Part shown: piece by piece, positions 50,891-60,873 of the stretch
How positions within the stretch are numbered: the stretch's first letter is position 1
How the letters are laid out: each line of letters begins with the position of its first letter
From: Clostridiales bacterium
GTDB taxonomy: Bacteria > Bacillota > Clostridia > Oscillospirales > Oscillospiraceae
Length of the DNA stretch: 64,000 bases
Direction: 5' to 3'
Assembly (NCBI GenBank): GCA_004557075.1
Contig: SFEX01000003.1
Location: 1-64,000, forward strand
Made by a program: the position numbers and the translations under genes
The notes under the pieces: generated by a model
Databases searched by the model: none
The model's input: only the letters and a program-made list of their open reading frames with translations
Told to the model about the DNA's origin: nothing

Positions 50891-51290
50891 TTGCGTACAC
50901 CTTCTGTTCAGTATATGTGCCCACTGAAACGTATATATTCTATCATCATGCAATTTTTCAGTCAACCGGCCAAGCTGTTAATTCCAAAACAATCGCCCTC
51001 AAAAATTCACAAAAATCGCATCATTTTTTTGTAGATTTAGTCAAACGCATTATTTTTAAGGTATTTTTGCACCCTAATCGACACACAATACGGTGATTGT
51101 CTAATACATTGCATTTTTGCTGTCACAATCAGGTAAAATGTGCATTTTGAGTACATATGTGATATATTTTATGTCAGCCCGACAAATGATAGCTTTTTAT
51201 TTTTATATTTCGCTAAAACATTATACTTGGAATTCCGGATTTCTGCAATAAACACGTTACTGGCAAGCTCAAGAATTTTTAGGTAATAAA

Positions 51291-51383
51291 AATGCCAGCA
51301 CGACGATGAATATATACACTCACTGTCTTGATGAGGCAAAAAAGAAGACTTCAAGCATAATGAACAAAATTAATTTTTCGTGA
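51291..51383 (+). pseudogene. Tyrosine integrase, C-terminal fragment
   Basis: The plus strand reads NASTTMNIYTHCLDEAKKKT and SSIMNKINFS before TGA 51381-51383. The TTMNIYTH with its Tyr is the catalytic-end motif of phage-type integrases. An in-frame stop lies 24 nt upstream and no further homology is seen. It marks the left border of an accessory island. The rest of 50966-51620 holds no gene apart from a hairpin (51471-51500). Confidence 0.72.
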
Positions 51384-51470
51384 ATTTTGGACGCACTTTT
51401 GAACGCATTTTATAATTTATGGAAAATAGCAAGCGGCCAAATGTCTCAAAAAGTTATGAAAAGCACAAAA

Positions 51471-51500
51471 AAGACCCGAAAACTTGCGTTTTCAGGTCTT
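51471..51500. terminator. Hairpin after the integrase fragment
   Basis: AAGACCCGAAAAC-TTGC-GTTTTCAGGTCTT with one mismatch. It was probably the integrase terminator. Confidence 0.65.
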
Positions 51501-51620
51501 GAAAGTTGTGAGAGGCACATGAAAAAGATTTTTTCGGCTTTTCGGCGGTGGGAGTTGAACTTCCGTAAAAACCATGCAGTTTCAATATTTGTTTCTATCG
51601 CAGCAAGTTACTGATTTAAC

Positions 51621-54176
51621 TTAACTATTTGCGATTTGAACACGCTGGTGTATTTTTGTTGATACATCAGAATATAAATTCACTCCAAAGCCCTCAGCCA
51701 CTTCAAAACTAACAAATAAACAGTATGGTATTGCTGTTCTGAATTTGGTGGCTTCTTCTTTGCAATTTACTTTAATGATAAGGTCATCATCATTCCATAC
51801 GATTGGATTTTCGCCAATAAAAATCTCATGCTGCAATGAACCCTTGCGAACTGCTTGCCATTCTGTATTTTGACGATCTGGAACAAGGCCTTTTCCACCA
51901 TCATCAATATTAAACCATAATTGTGCGCCACGATATGCTTGTTTATTTGGTGCCACGGGAGAAAGATAGGATAATGTAACGGTTAGTTTCCGTTTCATTA
52001 GTCGAGATGAAAAATCCACAGGAAGCGGCAGCCTAAAAATATTACCCTCATCTTTCTTTAATGCCCCAAGCCCAATCAGCGTTATTCTTTCTTTGGTACA
52101 TTCCATAACGCGGCTTATATTAGGTATACCGTTTCCAAGCCACTTACTTAATTGTTTTGGTGAGGATTCCATAGCGATAGCGAGCTTATCCGCAATTGGT
52201 TCCCACGAGGCTCCATGTGTAAGCATGGCTTTTAAAAGAATTGCGGTATCATCAACTGGCATATTAACACCGGTTTCGTCAAGGAACACTTGATTTAGTA
52301 CATCATGACATTTTGCCGCCTCATGTGTTATTTGAGCAGCAGCATCACTTGTTCCGAAGGAAAAAGCGCATCCATCTGTATCACCCGTTCCATACGGGGC
52401 CGCAGATAAACATCCAGGCTCGCGTGAAGATTCCACCCAATCGATTTTATCATTCAATTTTCCTCTAATAAATTCTCTGCCACCATAGTAAAACAAGTCC
52501 GGAGTAATAACAGAACGATATCCTTTTCCAATTGCAGAAATAGGGGAAGGTAGGCCTCTGTCAACGGCCAAAATAAAACGATCAGTTTCAGTTATATTGG
52601 TGAAATCATCGTACAAAGCACCAATGGTTAGTCCATTCAAACTTTCTGCGGGTGCCAGTACTTTAAGATTGCGCTGATTGTCTTTCATAGCTTTACCAAA
52701 AACTTTGTTTCTCTGCGCTATGTCAAGAGCCTTTAATTCGGCAAATGATTTATCTACAAAGCTTACAATCTCAGGGTGGTTTCCGGCACTTATGATGAAT
52801 AAAATCTTATACTTATAAGCAAGAAAATCAAGTAATCGCGCAGTTGGACTCATTATGGCGGCCAATTGTCGCACTGGGTCTCCTATGGACAAATTAATTA
52901 CCTTGGTGTTGGGGGCAGTTGCGCTTTCTTCGCCATCTCCTTCCATCATTCTCTTTACAGCCCGATGGAGTACATCAATAAATAAACAATCATCAGGAAC
53001 ACTTTCAGTTACCTTGTCAAATCCAATTTGCTTCGGTTGGAGAATAGGACGCACATAAACAGGACTACTAATAGGAGTATCATTTCTCTTGAGATCGCCG
53101 TAAATAGCAAGTGATACCATCGATGTACCGTGAATGCGATATTTGCTTTCATACCCTGAAGCGTAGTCATCAGGATCATCAATGATAACTCGTCCACGTA
53201 GCAGGCGGTGATTCTGCATTGGCATACCGTCAAAAACAGCAACCACAGCATCGCCACTCGGCAAGGCTACATTTTCCTCGTTAGAGGCATAGCTCTCGGA
53301 ATCGGTTGCAGAAACAAACACAGATTGGCATGTAGGTCGAAAAAACATGATATCATCAACCTGCGATAATTCAATTTCTTCGTATCGATTAACTAAGCCT
53401 TCAATAGAAATTCTCGGAAGTTCAACTAACATTCCATGGTAAAAAATCTCACTTATTACGCAATCTTGAATCACACGGCCGCCTAATGATTGAATTTCTC
53501 GACGAATTGTTGAGGTGGCATTATTTCGTTTTGCTGCATCACCTCTAAAAAACAATTCAATCTCAAATGGGACAAGAGAATCACCGCCGAATTCCAACGA
53601 CTCACGCCAGTACTCTACAGCATGCGTTTCTGCAATCCTATCCTGTGCATTCCACTTTCTTATGTTTTTTATATGAGTAAAAACGTCTCGAAGCCCTGTA
53701 AAATTTCTCTTGAATACGTCGTTCTCTCCATTTTGGTATCTTTGCCACAATGATAGCAATTGAAGCATTGCTTGCTGGTTAGACATTACGCAATATAGCT
53801 TTCCATTTAGAGAATTATCGACTCTTTCTCCGGAATCTTTATCGATTTGATAGAAATCATCATCTGGGTCAAATGGATCAGCTTCGCTATCAAAAATCCA
53901 TTCAAGACCTTCCGTGTGCTTGACAGCGGTATAAAAATTATCGACCGTTCCAATTATTTCAAAAACTAACGCAAATTCAGGATTAATTCCAGTTGGAGAC
54001 TGTTGAATTTTCAGTGCTTTCTGATCAAAAGCGGTTCTGAGCACACTAAAGGATGGCTGCAATCGAGTGAATTGTCTTCCAAAAGATGGTTTAACGGTTC
54101 TCGTAAAAACGGGATTTTTATGTTCACGATCCGCTCGCTCTGGAGACGGAAACAGTATTAAAGGTCTGTCTGGCAT
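51621..54176 (-). CDS. S8 subtilisin-like protease of an IetAS-like defence pair
   Basis: The protein has 851 residues. The catalytic triad is visible: Asp316 in VVAVFDGMP, His349 in YRIHGTSMVS, Ser610 in SFGTSDAAAQ, and the oxyanion Asn near 466 in SAGNHPE. The N-terminal 300 residues form a family-specific domain; a C-terminal beta domain follows the protease. Its start overlaps the AAA ATPase gene by 19 nt, with a GGAGGAG site. Subtilase-AAA ATPase pairs correspond to IetS-IetA (known as an exclusion/toxin system of Agrobacterium plasmids and listed among phage-defence systems). No signal peptide, so it is cytoplasmic. Confidence 0.85.
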   Translation of the reverse strand: MPDRPLILFPSPERADREHKNPVFTRTVKPSFGRQFTRLQPSFSVLRTAFDQKALKIQQSPTGINPEFALVFEIIGTVDNFYTAVKHTEGLEWIFDSEADPFDPDDDFYQIDKDSGERVDNSLNGKLYCVMSNQQAMLQLLSLWQRYQNGENDVFKRNFTGLRDVFTHIKNIRKWNAQDRIAETHAVEYWRESLEFGGDSLVPFEIELFFRGDAAKRNNATSTIRREIQSLGGRVIQDCVISEIFYHGMLVELPRISIEGLVNRYEEIELSQVDDIMFFRPTCQSVFVSATDSESYASNEENVALPSGDAVVAVFDGMPMQNHRLLRGRVIIDDPDDYASGYESKYRIHGTSMVSLAIYGDLKRNDTPISSPVYVRPILQPKQIGFDKVTESVPDDCLFIDVLHRAVKRMMEGDGEESATAPNTKVINLSIGDPVRQLAAIMSPTARLLDFLAYKYKILFIISAGNHPEIVSFVDKSFAELKALDIAQRNKVFGKAMKDNQRNLKVLAPAESLNGLTIGALYDDFTNITETDRFILAVDRGLPSPISAIGKGYRSVITPDLFYYGGREFIRGKLNDKIDWVESSREPGCLSAAPYGTGDTDGCAFSFGTSDAAAQITHEAAKCHDVLNQVFLDETGVNMPVDDTAILLKAMLTHGASWEPIADKLAIAMESSPKQLSKWLGNGIPNISRVMECTKERITLIGLGALKKDEGNIFRLPLPVDFSSRLMKRKLTVTLSYLSPVAPNKQAYRGAQLWFNIDDGGKGLVPDRQNTEWQAVRKGSLQHEIFIGENPIVWNDDDLIIKVNCKEEATKFRTAIPYCLFVSFEVAEGFGVNLYSDVSTKIHQRVQIANS

Positions 54177-55186
54177 GTTTCTACTCCTCCCTGATCTTTA
54201 TGCGCTACAATTACCTGAGACTGCCAACTATGGATTACTCTTTCGGTAATCTCTTTCACATTATCATTCGGCAGACTTAAAATATATTGTCTATAAACTG
54301 ATAGTGCAAATTCTTCCGCTTCTGCATAGCTTATGCCTAAAGTTTTCTTTGCCAGTGTGCTCGGTTGCAAACCAAACTTAAAGTCTTTTTCCTTTTCAAA
54401 AAAACGATAATATTCTTCTAAACTGCTTCGGGTTGGTTTGGGTATTTCAAGCCGGATTTGAAATCTCCGCCATGCTGCTTTATCAAGCAGAGTATCATGA
54501 TTTGTAGCGGCAATAGCAATAACATAACTTGGAAGAGCATCGATCTGCATCAGTAAAGAACTGACCACTCGCTTAATTTCACCTGTTTCATGAACATCGC
54601 CACGTTCTTTTCCCAACGTTTCAAATTCATCAAAGAATAAAACGCATTCTCTTGTTTTAGCGTACTCAAATAATTTTGATAATCTCGATGCCGTTTCACC
54701 AAGATAGGAACCGATGATACTCTCATATCTAACCGTAAGGAGTGGAATCATTAGCGCTTCAGCTATTGCTTCTGCCAACGAGGTTTTACCATTTCCAGGG
54801 GGACCAATCAATAGTAGTTTATTTCTTGGTTCTATTCCATATGATTGCAACAAATCAGAACGGTTTTGCTCATTAATTAAATCTTGACAAGCTGTCCGAA
54901 CATGGTTTGGAAGAATTATATGATCCAGTCTCTTTTGAGGAACTTTTTCAGAAAATAAACTTTGCTCATTTATGTTACCACGAACAATCGCAGGTGAAGA
55001 ACTCAGATTTTCTTTTGCGATTGGTCTGCGCGCATTTTTTAGCAATTCATCAATTTTCGCTGCAAGCACAGTATGCTGTTTTGCGCGTTCTTCTGCGCAT
55101 AATGCTTCTGCTGCCTTTCTAAAACTTGTAGAATCATTTATTAACCCATACTTTATTAATTCACATAACAAATCTGCTCTTGCCAT
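54158..55186 (-). CDS. AAA ATPase of an IetAS-like defence pair
   Basis: The protein has 342 residues: an N-terminal helical region (1-85), Walker A GPPGNGKTS (128-136), Walker B VLFFDEFE (182-189), sensor-1 AATNHD (near 229) and arginine finger WRRFQIRLE (near 240). It is a CDC48/FtsH-like classic AAA. In IetAS, the ATPase partners the subtilase and counteracts or activates it. An AGGAGG site precedes ATG 55186. It is downstream of an HTH gene with autoregulatory operators. Confidence 0.87.
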   Translation of the reverse strand: MARADLLCELIKYGLINDSTSFRKAAEALCAEERAKQHTVLAAKIDELLKNARRPIAKENLSSSPAIVRGNINEQSLFSEKVPQKRLDHIILPNHVRTACQDLINEQNRSDLLQSYGIEPRNKLLLIGPPGNGKTSLAEAIAEALMIPLLTVRYESIIGSYLGETASRLSKLFEYAKTRECVLFFDEFETLGKERGDVHETGEIKRVVSSLLMQIDALPSYVIAIAATNHDTLLDKAAWRRFQIRLEIPKPTRSSLEEYYRFFEKEKDFKFGLQPSTLAKKTLGISYAEAEEFALSVYRQYILSLPNDNVKEITERVIHSWQSQVIVAHKDQGGVETCQTDL

Positions 55187-55231
55187 AATTATTTACCTCC
55201 TAATATTTCCAACGATAATCGGCAAGTAGCG

Positions 55232-55432
55232 TCACAACAGGCCATTAGGAATATCGATGAAATTGTTTTCGCAAAAATCATAAAAACTCTTTACAGCCAA
55301 ATTGCTTGGCACAACATGCCCATTTTCCCAACGATTAATTGTTGAATAGCTAACATTGATTGCAGTTGCTAATTGCTTCTGGCTTAATTTAAGTTTCTTG
55401 CGAACAGAAATAACAAACTCCGAAAATGTCAT
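55232..55432 (-). CDS. XRE-type HTH regulator of the IetAS-like operon
   Basis: This 66-residue protein is a single helix-turn-helix: FVISVRKKLKLSQKQLATAI and NVSYSTINRWENGHVVPSN. It starts 45 nt upstream of the ATPase gene on the same strand. The promoter region just upstream carries two copies of TAGCAT-R-TGCTA, so it probably represses its own operon. Confidence 0.85.
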   Translation of the reverse strand: MTFSEFVISVRKKLKLSQKQLATAINVSYSTINRWENGHVVPSNLAVKSFYDFCENNFIDIPNGLL

Positions 55433-55449
55433 AATCGCACCTCCAAATA

Positions 55450-55508
55450 TAGCATGTGCTATACCTCGTCCACTTTAATAGTATAGCATATGCTACATCA
55501 TTTTACAA
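55450..55508 (-). promoter_or_regulatory. Promoter with two operators for the HTH-ietAS operon
   Basis: Minus strand: TTGTAA (55503-55508), 17 nt, TATACT (55480-55485). Operators TAGCATATGCTA (55484-55495, overlapping the -10 and spacer) and TAGCATGTGCTA (55450-55461, downstream of +1) have centres 34 bp apart. Confidence 0.8.
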
Positions 55509-55612
55509 GTGCAGAAATGAAGATTTCATAATTTTTACGGTGGCAGTTTGCTTTTCATTATTGATATTCAAGTCACAGTAGATCAAATTTCAAATTGATT
55601 TGAATTGTGACA

Positions 55613-56037
55613 TCACCATTCCACCTCGGATTCCACTTCGAGTCCGCCTATAAAAACCACCTTGATTCTATCCTTGGCTTCTACGACCACACATTGCAGG
55701 ATTTTTCGGATGATCTCATTGTCGAAGGTCAGCGGGTGGTTCTTCATGCCGTCGAGGACGGTAAAAATATTGTCCAGCCGAGACATGGCGTTTCGGCGAT
55801 GCTGCTCGGCGGCGCTGTATTCTGCCAGCTTGCTTTCAAGCGTTCTTTTTTCAGTCATCAGAACTTCGATGCGTGGATCGGTGAGCAGGCTTTCGGGATT
55901 TTCGGCAGTTACGGTGTTTAGGATGTCATTGAATTCCTTATCGATTTGTGCAATGCGGATTTGGATATCAATGCTTTCGTCCTCGCCGCCTTCGGCGCCA
56001 AGTCCCATTTGGATATGTTGGATGTAGCACCGGATAA
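55613..56037 (-). pseudogene. Large serine recombinase, C-terminal remnant
   Basis: The frame reads FIRCYIQHIQMGLGAEGG, ESIDIQIRIAQIDKEFNDIL, RIEVLMTEKRTLESKLAEYS and TFDNEIIRKILQCVVVEAKD with RIKVVFIGGLEVESEVEW at the end. This is the coiled-coil and C-terminal part of transposon-type large serine recombinases. The catalytic domain is missing. A perfect inverted repeat (GTCACAG...TTGTGAC, 55570-55611) follows and may be its terminator or an attachment remnant. Confidence 0.8.
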
Positions 56038-56205
56038 AGTCACTTTGTTTTTAAGATATATCTCTTTTCAATGAGCCACTCTACCAAAAACTCCACATCT
56101 TCGCGCTTTATGTTGGATATCTCTCCGTATCCGTCTTTTTTTGAAAAAGCCGTTGAAACAAGCTCATGCGAATACTCCGAAAATTTGATAGTTCCTTTGT
56201 AATCT
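56038..56205 (-). pseudogene. Unassigned C-terminal gene fragment
   Basis: In the same frame as the upstream restriction gene but after its stop, the minus strand reads KDYKGTIKFSEYSHELVSTA, FSKKDGYGEISNIKREDVEF and LVEWLIEKRYILKTK. It has no start codon of its own. Composition is that of a real protein. Family not recognised. Confidence 0.4.
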
Positions 56206-56207
56206 TT

Positions 56208-57488
56208 TTATAGCTTTCCCATGATGTCCAGCAGGGACTGGTAGCTATCCACGTCGTGGTAGCGCACCTTACTGGTGGATATGGAGTTGAATAGCTTTTT
56301 GGCGCAGGCGATCTTGGCCTGCTCGATGGGGCGCAGGTTTAGGCTGTCCATGGTGCCTTTTGTCTCCGCAATGAAGAATATGTGCTTGACGCTGCCTTCG
56401 TTAAAGGCAATAGCCCAGTCCGGGGAGTAGTTGCCGACTGGTGTGGGAATGTGGAAGCCCTTCGGCAGCTTTGCATAGACGCATACTTCTTCGGCCCGGT
56501 CGAGGTCTTCAGCAAATCTCCGCTCGATGCTCTTGTCAGCAGTTCCGTCCGTAAACACATAATCCTGAATGTGTTTTTTTGCACGGTATGCTTTTGCGAA
56601 GTCTACGCTTCCTTTTTCTGCAGTGAATATGTTGCTGTCATAGACCTGCTCGGTCTGGTTGTAGCTTATGTGTTCTACGATCATCGTGGCTTTTTGCTCT
56701 CGAATGAGCTTGATCGCCTTATTGATGAATTCCTCCGGGTTGTGCTTGAACATGGCAAACACGTGAGGCTGGAGGCCGGAGAGGATTGCGGCGACGGTCC
56801 TGCGGGTGAGGAATGTACCCTCCGCAATTTTGCCGATCAGGTCATACTTTATCTGGCTGCTCTCGGTCAGCATCAGGGTCTCCGTGCGGGTCTTGGTTTT
56901 GTCGAATCCGTCCCTGCGTTCAATGGCATGCTGATCCATGTCCCGTGTCTGTACGCCGGATGTAACGGTGTACTGCAGGCGGGTGACGTACATCTTTTCG
57001 TTGATGTGGTCGATGGCCTTCTTTATCAACTCCGCGCTGTCAAACTCGACGGTATAAGCGTACTTGTGATTGATATAGCTCCACAGCGTCTGGAACTGCT
57101 GCTTTGCGAAGTTTTCGTTCAGCTTGTTTTCGGTGATCTTGGTCTTGTTACCGTCTTGCACCATAGCAGCGAGGACGCTGGGATCGAAGACGCTCTGGAT
57201 CAGGCTGTGGACGCCATCAGCAATGGGCGCTAGCGTTTCGGGCAGCTTGGCAAGGGTGCCGTTATCTTTGTCTTTCCGGTATTCGGCAGTAATGTTGTCA
57301 TCATCGTCGATGTAGTCGTTTTTAAGCAGGTATTTGTAAATGTCCTTGGCCTGCTTGGCATCGATAACAACCGGCTGTTCTCCAACCATGACGGTCTTGC
57401 CGATGAAGTATTCCGTTGTAGCTTTCGACGGTCTGTCGTAGAGGGCTTCTTTGATGCCGTCCTGCAGGCCGCTGACAAAATTATACAT
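56208..57488 (-). pseudogene. Type III restriction enzyme Res subunit, C-terminal part
   Basis: The frame of 426 residues corresponds to the C-terminal half of a type III Res protein: QAKDIYKYLLKNDYIDDDDN, ETLMLTESSQIKYDLIGKIA, and the PD-(D/E)xK nuclease core NYSPDWAIAFNEG...IFFIAETKG. The N-terminal helicase (about 600 residues) is missing. An ATG at 57488 happens to open the frame without a ribosome site. No mod methylase gene is nearby. A relic of a lost R-M system. Confidence 0.82.
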
Positions 57489-57584
57489 TTAAAAGTATAG
57501 CACGCTCTTTGTCAAATCACAAGATTTTACCTCGCCAATTCTGCGCCGTTTGTCGATTTTTCTCCCACCATTTAGGCGTTGCAT

Positions 57585-57595
57585 GGTTCAAATCC
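57585..57595 (+). repeat. T-arm-like 11-mer GGTTCAAATCC (left copy)
   Basis: GGTTCAAATCC lies in ATGGTTCAAATCCAC, like a tRNA T-arm. The same 11-mer occurs at 62177-62187. The 388-bp gap 57489-57876 holds only this and two hairpins. Confidence 0.4.
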
Positions 57596-57771
57596 ACCCT
57601 CCGCTAACTTTTTCCGCCTACTTTGCTCCGTGCATTTGCCCCAAAAGGTGCGCAGGATTTTTGGTCCGAAAATGCCAAAAACCGGCCCCGGAACAGTCTA
57701 AATGACCATTCCGAAGCCGGTTTTCACTTGTTTTACAGTATTTCGGGCTGTTTCAGCCCCAAAAACAACAA

Positions 57772-57808
57772 AATTGCCTGATTTATCCGATAGACAAATC
57801 AGGCAATT
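57772..57808 (-). terminator. Terminator of the SF1 helicase gene
   Basis: AATTGCCTGATTT...AAATCAGGCAATT, with a T-rich stretch beyond on minus. A second hairpin with CCGG/CCGG arms lies at 57674-57722. Confidence 0.8.
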
Positions 57809-57876
57809 CATCTGCCGAAGTCCAACCAACCGATGTATATCAAAGGTAAGTCAAATCAAAAGTACATCAGTACAAA

Positions 57877-60795
57877 TCAGATTTCGTCGAGCTTATATCT
57901 GTGTTTCTGCGCTCCGCAGCATTGTATATACAATCCGTATTGTCCCAGTTTGGCTTCTAATGAACAATTACAGCGCATGCAGTGTTGGCCTTTCTTTCCG
58001 TTTCTATAAAAGTACTGTTCAACGAACTCTACATCAATTAACCCTGTTTCATGACAGTTTGGATATCCCGTACAGGATAAGAAGAACTTACCTTTTTTAC
58101 TTTTCTGAAGTTTCATTGGCTTACCGCAGGAGGGGCATTTTTTCTTGGCTAAAACATAGCTGGCGAAATTCTCAGTAATTGCGTTGCCTCTGTCATCTGT
58201 ACTAACGCTGTTGCTCTGATCTATGGTTTTACTCATTTCCATAAAACCATACACCGATGCAGCGGTGTGCTTACCCGCAAATCGAATTATTGGCCGATAT
58301 TTTGTTTGGAGTATGCTACCTTCTGATTTGAAGACAGCATCGGAGCAAGGCATCCCAAACCACACGATCTTCTTGTCGATAACGGAAACAGGATTAGCAA
58401 CAAAAGGATTTTCAACCGCAAGCTGCTTTAGTCCTGTGGGCAGTCCCTGCTTATTTTCTGCTCTAACAAACACTTTTACGCCTCTTGACTTTGCGTCATG
58501 CAGCGTCGATGCCAGCTGGTGCACAAAAATATCTTCAGCCGGTCTATCAGGTATATCAATTCTAACTTCTACAGAAGCGTCTTCTATTTCCATTAAGAAA
58601 AGCTGGTATCCTTCCGTCCTGTCAAGAAACCGCATTGTACCACCGAGTAAGCTGCGTCCACGAATTAGTTCCTGTCCAGTCAAACAACTCGGTTTTCTTC
58701 TCTGAGCTCTTATCAGCTGTTCAAACATCAAGGATTTGGATAAATTCTTGTTATCCATGTACGCGATATTTGCTACGCCCACAAATTTTCCCTTTGCTCT
58801 TGTCAGTGCAACATTAAAAAGTCGGTTCGCATAGCTATTGGCTGTAGATGTAAGCAGCATGCCGGGATATGGCATACGATAGCAATCGACGGCATCGTAG
58901 ATGATCACATCTTTCTCGGAACCTTGGAACTGATGCACCGTAGCGCATGAAATTGCCTGCAGTTCTTGATCGGCTACAGCAACGTCTCGTGACATAGCAT
59001 GCAACAACCTGGACTGTGCAAGATACGGTGTAATAATACCAACCTCGTGATGCTTTGCAGATTCCAGCGCCAGCGAAAATGACATAAGTGCACTTAGCAA
59101 ATTTACTCTGGAACCATCACCTGTCTTTGTACACACCGACATCATGCCTGTTAAGTCAGCAAATGCCATAGAATGCCCTGATATGGGTTTATCGTCTACT
59201 ATTGCCTGCCTGCTTTCAGACATTCCATTTGCAGACCGGAGTAGGCCTCCATACATCGTCCTGCTTGATAAATCCGCAATATGCGGATGCATGCGGTATT
59301 GAGTGTCTAACATGCACAGCCACTTATGATTTCTGCCACTATCAACAGCCGCAGTTATACCACAATATTGGAAGATGTCTGCGTTTAGCGGCGAAGTGCT
59401 GTTCCCTTGCACGATCGGAGGCAACTGTCTGAAGTCTCCCATGCATATGAAATGTTTATTTGCGAGACTGGCAGCAAAAACTATTTGTGGTATATATGCC
59501 ATGCTGGCTTCGTCAAAAATAACCACATCGAAATCACATTCCCGAACTGCACTATCTACAACGGCTTTAGAAACAGTTGTGGCAACAAAACGAGCGTTCT
59601 TAATAGTTTCTTTTTCCTCTGAGGAAAGTACGTCTTTGATTTGGCTTAATCTCCGCCCAATCTCTACATATCTCCTAGAGGTTCTTGGAAGCTTTTTTCT
59701 TTCTGCTATCAGGTCTTTTCGTTCTTTTAGCAATTCTGGATGATTATGTATTGCGAGGTTATACGACGTTAAGAATTTATGATTGAGCAACTCTTCCTGC
59801 CTTGCGTATCCGTATCTCACTATTGTACCTGGGTGCAGATCAGGCTGTAATTTATGGACGCGAAGCACAGCACCATCCACAGAGACATTGCTATATGAAA
59901 GCATAAGTACTCTGTGTCCGTTATTGATATGTTCCAAAGCAATCTTAGCCAATATCTGAGTCTTGCCGGTTCCCGGAGGGCCCCACACAAAGGTGATAGG
60001 CTGGGATTTTGCCATCTGAACCGCTGTTTGCTGACCGGTTGAAATTATGTGATTGGTGTGTTCAATAGCCTTATATCCATCGCAAATCAGCTTACGGACA
60101 ATCTCGGATGAGCTATCTAATAAACCGTCCAACCTGTCAACCAAATGATTCAGCAGTCTCCACGGTTCAGCAGAAAACTCCAAGTATGGAACGTCTACGC
60201 CAAAATCTGTGCTGGTGGCAATTATGACAGTAAAATCCTCACAGCCAACTATACTGCCGGACACACTGGTTTCTCCCTGCCAAATACTGATCTGTGTACC
60301 TTCCGGATACTTGAGTTCATTGTCTGCTTCAAAACTATATACATACCGGCTGTTTATATACTCAATCCGTTTGCCATCAAAAACATGCTGACGTTTGCCG
60401 CCGGTGTTTTTTAAGTAAACGATTTCGCTTATTATTGCTTTTTTATATTCAGCACAAAAATCTTCAACACTATTAAATGGACGTATGATGACAGCTTTAC
60501 CTGACCTGCTGCTTTCTTCTTGCATCTTTTTCGCAAAATGTTTTGCTTCTGCCATTTCAGATTCGTATTGCTTTTTCCTGCGTTCCTGTTCTTCGTGCTG
60601 CAACACGGTTTTGTCTGCTTGTGCCGCTGCTTCTGCATCCACTAACTTAAGATACGTCTTAAAGCAAGCAGGATAAATAAACTTTTTTGTTTCAATCTCA
60701 GAAAAGAAATTGACAGTTACAGTGGTTGTCTCCTGCGCAACAATTACTCCGTCACCGAATTTAGAATGCCTTACCTGCTTTCCGATCAAATCCAT
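57877..60795 (-). CDS. Large SF1 helicase (COG1112-like) with degenerate PLD-like region and zinc ribbons
   Basis: From ATG 60795 (GGGAG site) the product is 972 residues. N-terminal small barrel (GKQVRHSKFGDGVIVA), coiled coil 65-95, then SF1B helicase: Walker A GPPGTGKT (272-279), DEAS (428-431), GDFRQLPP (453-460), QYRMHP (499-504), NVALTRAKG (671-679). A PLD-like region follows (about 715-845): VIDKKIVWFGMP matches the end of an HKD motif but its His and Lys are Ala and Pro. C-terminal topoisomerase-type zinc ribbons: CPSCGKPM...CTGYPNC and CMRCNC. The helicase plus PLD layout resembles Mokosh type II, a defence protein. All helicase motifs are intact. Confidence 0.82.
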   Translation of the reverse strand: MDLIGKQVRHSKFGDGVIVAQETTTVTVNFFSEIETKKFIYPACFKTYLKLVDAEAAAQADKTVLQHEEQERRKKQYESEMAEAKHFAKKMQEESSRSGKAVIIRPFNSVEDFCAEYKKAIISEIVYLKNTGGKRQHVFDGKRIEYINSRYVYSFEADNELKYPEGTQISIWQGETSVSGSIVGCEDFTVIIATSTDFGVDVPYLEFSAEPWRLLNHLVDRLDGLLDSSSEIVRKLICDGYKAIEHTNHIISTGQQTAVQMAKSQPITFVWGPPGTGKTQILAKIALEHINNGHRVLMLSYSNVSVDGAVLRVHKLQPDLHPGTIVRYGYARQEELLNHKFLTSYNLAIHNHPELLKERKDLIAERKKLPRTSRRYVEIGRRLSQIKDVLSSEEKETIKNARFVATTVSKAVVDSAVRECDFDVVIFDEASMAYIPQIVFAASLANKHFICMGDFRQLPPIVQGNSTSPLNADIFQYCGITAAVDSGRNHKWLCMLDTQYRMHPHIADLSSRTMYGGLLRSANGMSESRQAIVDDKPISGHSMAFADLTGMMSVCTKTGDGSRVNLLSALMSFSLALESAKHHEVGIITPYLAQSRLLHAMSRDVAVADQELQAISCATVHQFQGSEKDVIIYDAVDCYRMPYPGMLLTSTANSYANRLFNVALTRAKGKFVGVANIAYMDNKNLSKSLMFEQLIRAQRRKPSCLTGQELIRGRSLLGGTMRFLDRTEGYQLFLMEIEDASVEVRIDIPDRPAEDIFVHQLASTLHDAKSRGVKVFVRAENKQGLPTGLKQLAVENPFVANPVSVIDKKIVWFGMPCSDAVFKSEGSILQTKYRPIIRFAGKHTAASVYGFMEMSKTIDQSNSVSTDDRGNAITENFASYVLAKKKCPSCGKPMKLQKSKKGKFFLSCTGYPNCHETGLIDVEFVEQYFYRNGKKGQHCMRCNCSLEAKLGQYGLYIQCCGAQKHRYKLDEI

Positions 60796-60873
60796 AACGA
60801 AATCTCCCAGTCTCCATAAGGTATATTGTAATTTTACGGTCATTAGGCAGCAGAGTCAATATGTCCCTTTGTT

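Noticed and set aside
51541..51590. tRNA gene fragment as integrase attachment site
   Set aside because: GGAGTTGAACTTCC looks T-arm-like on the minus strand but the 5-bp stem does not pair properly and no acceptor end is present.
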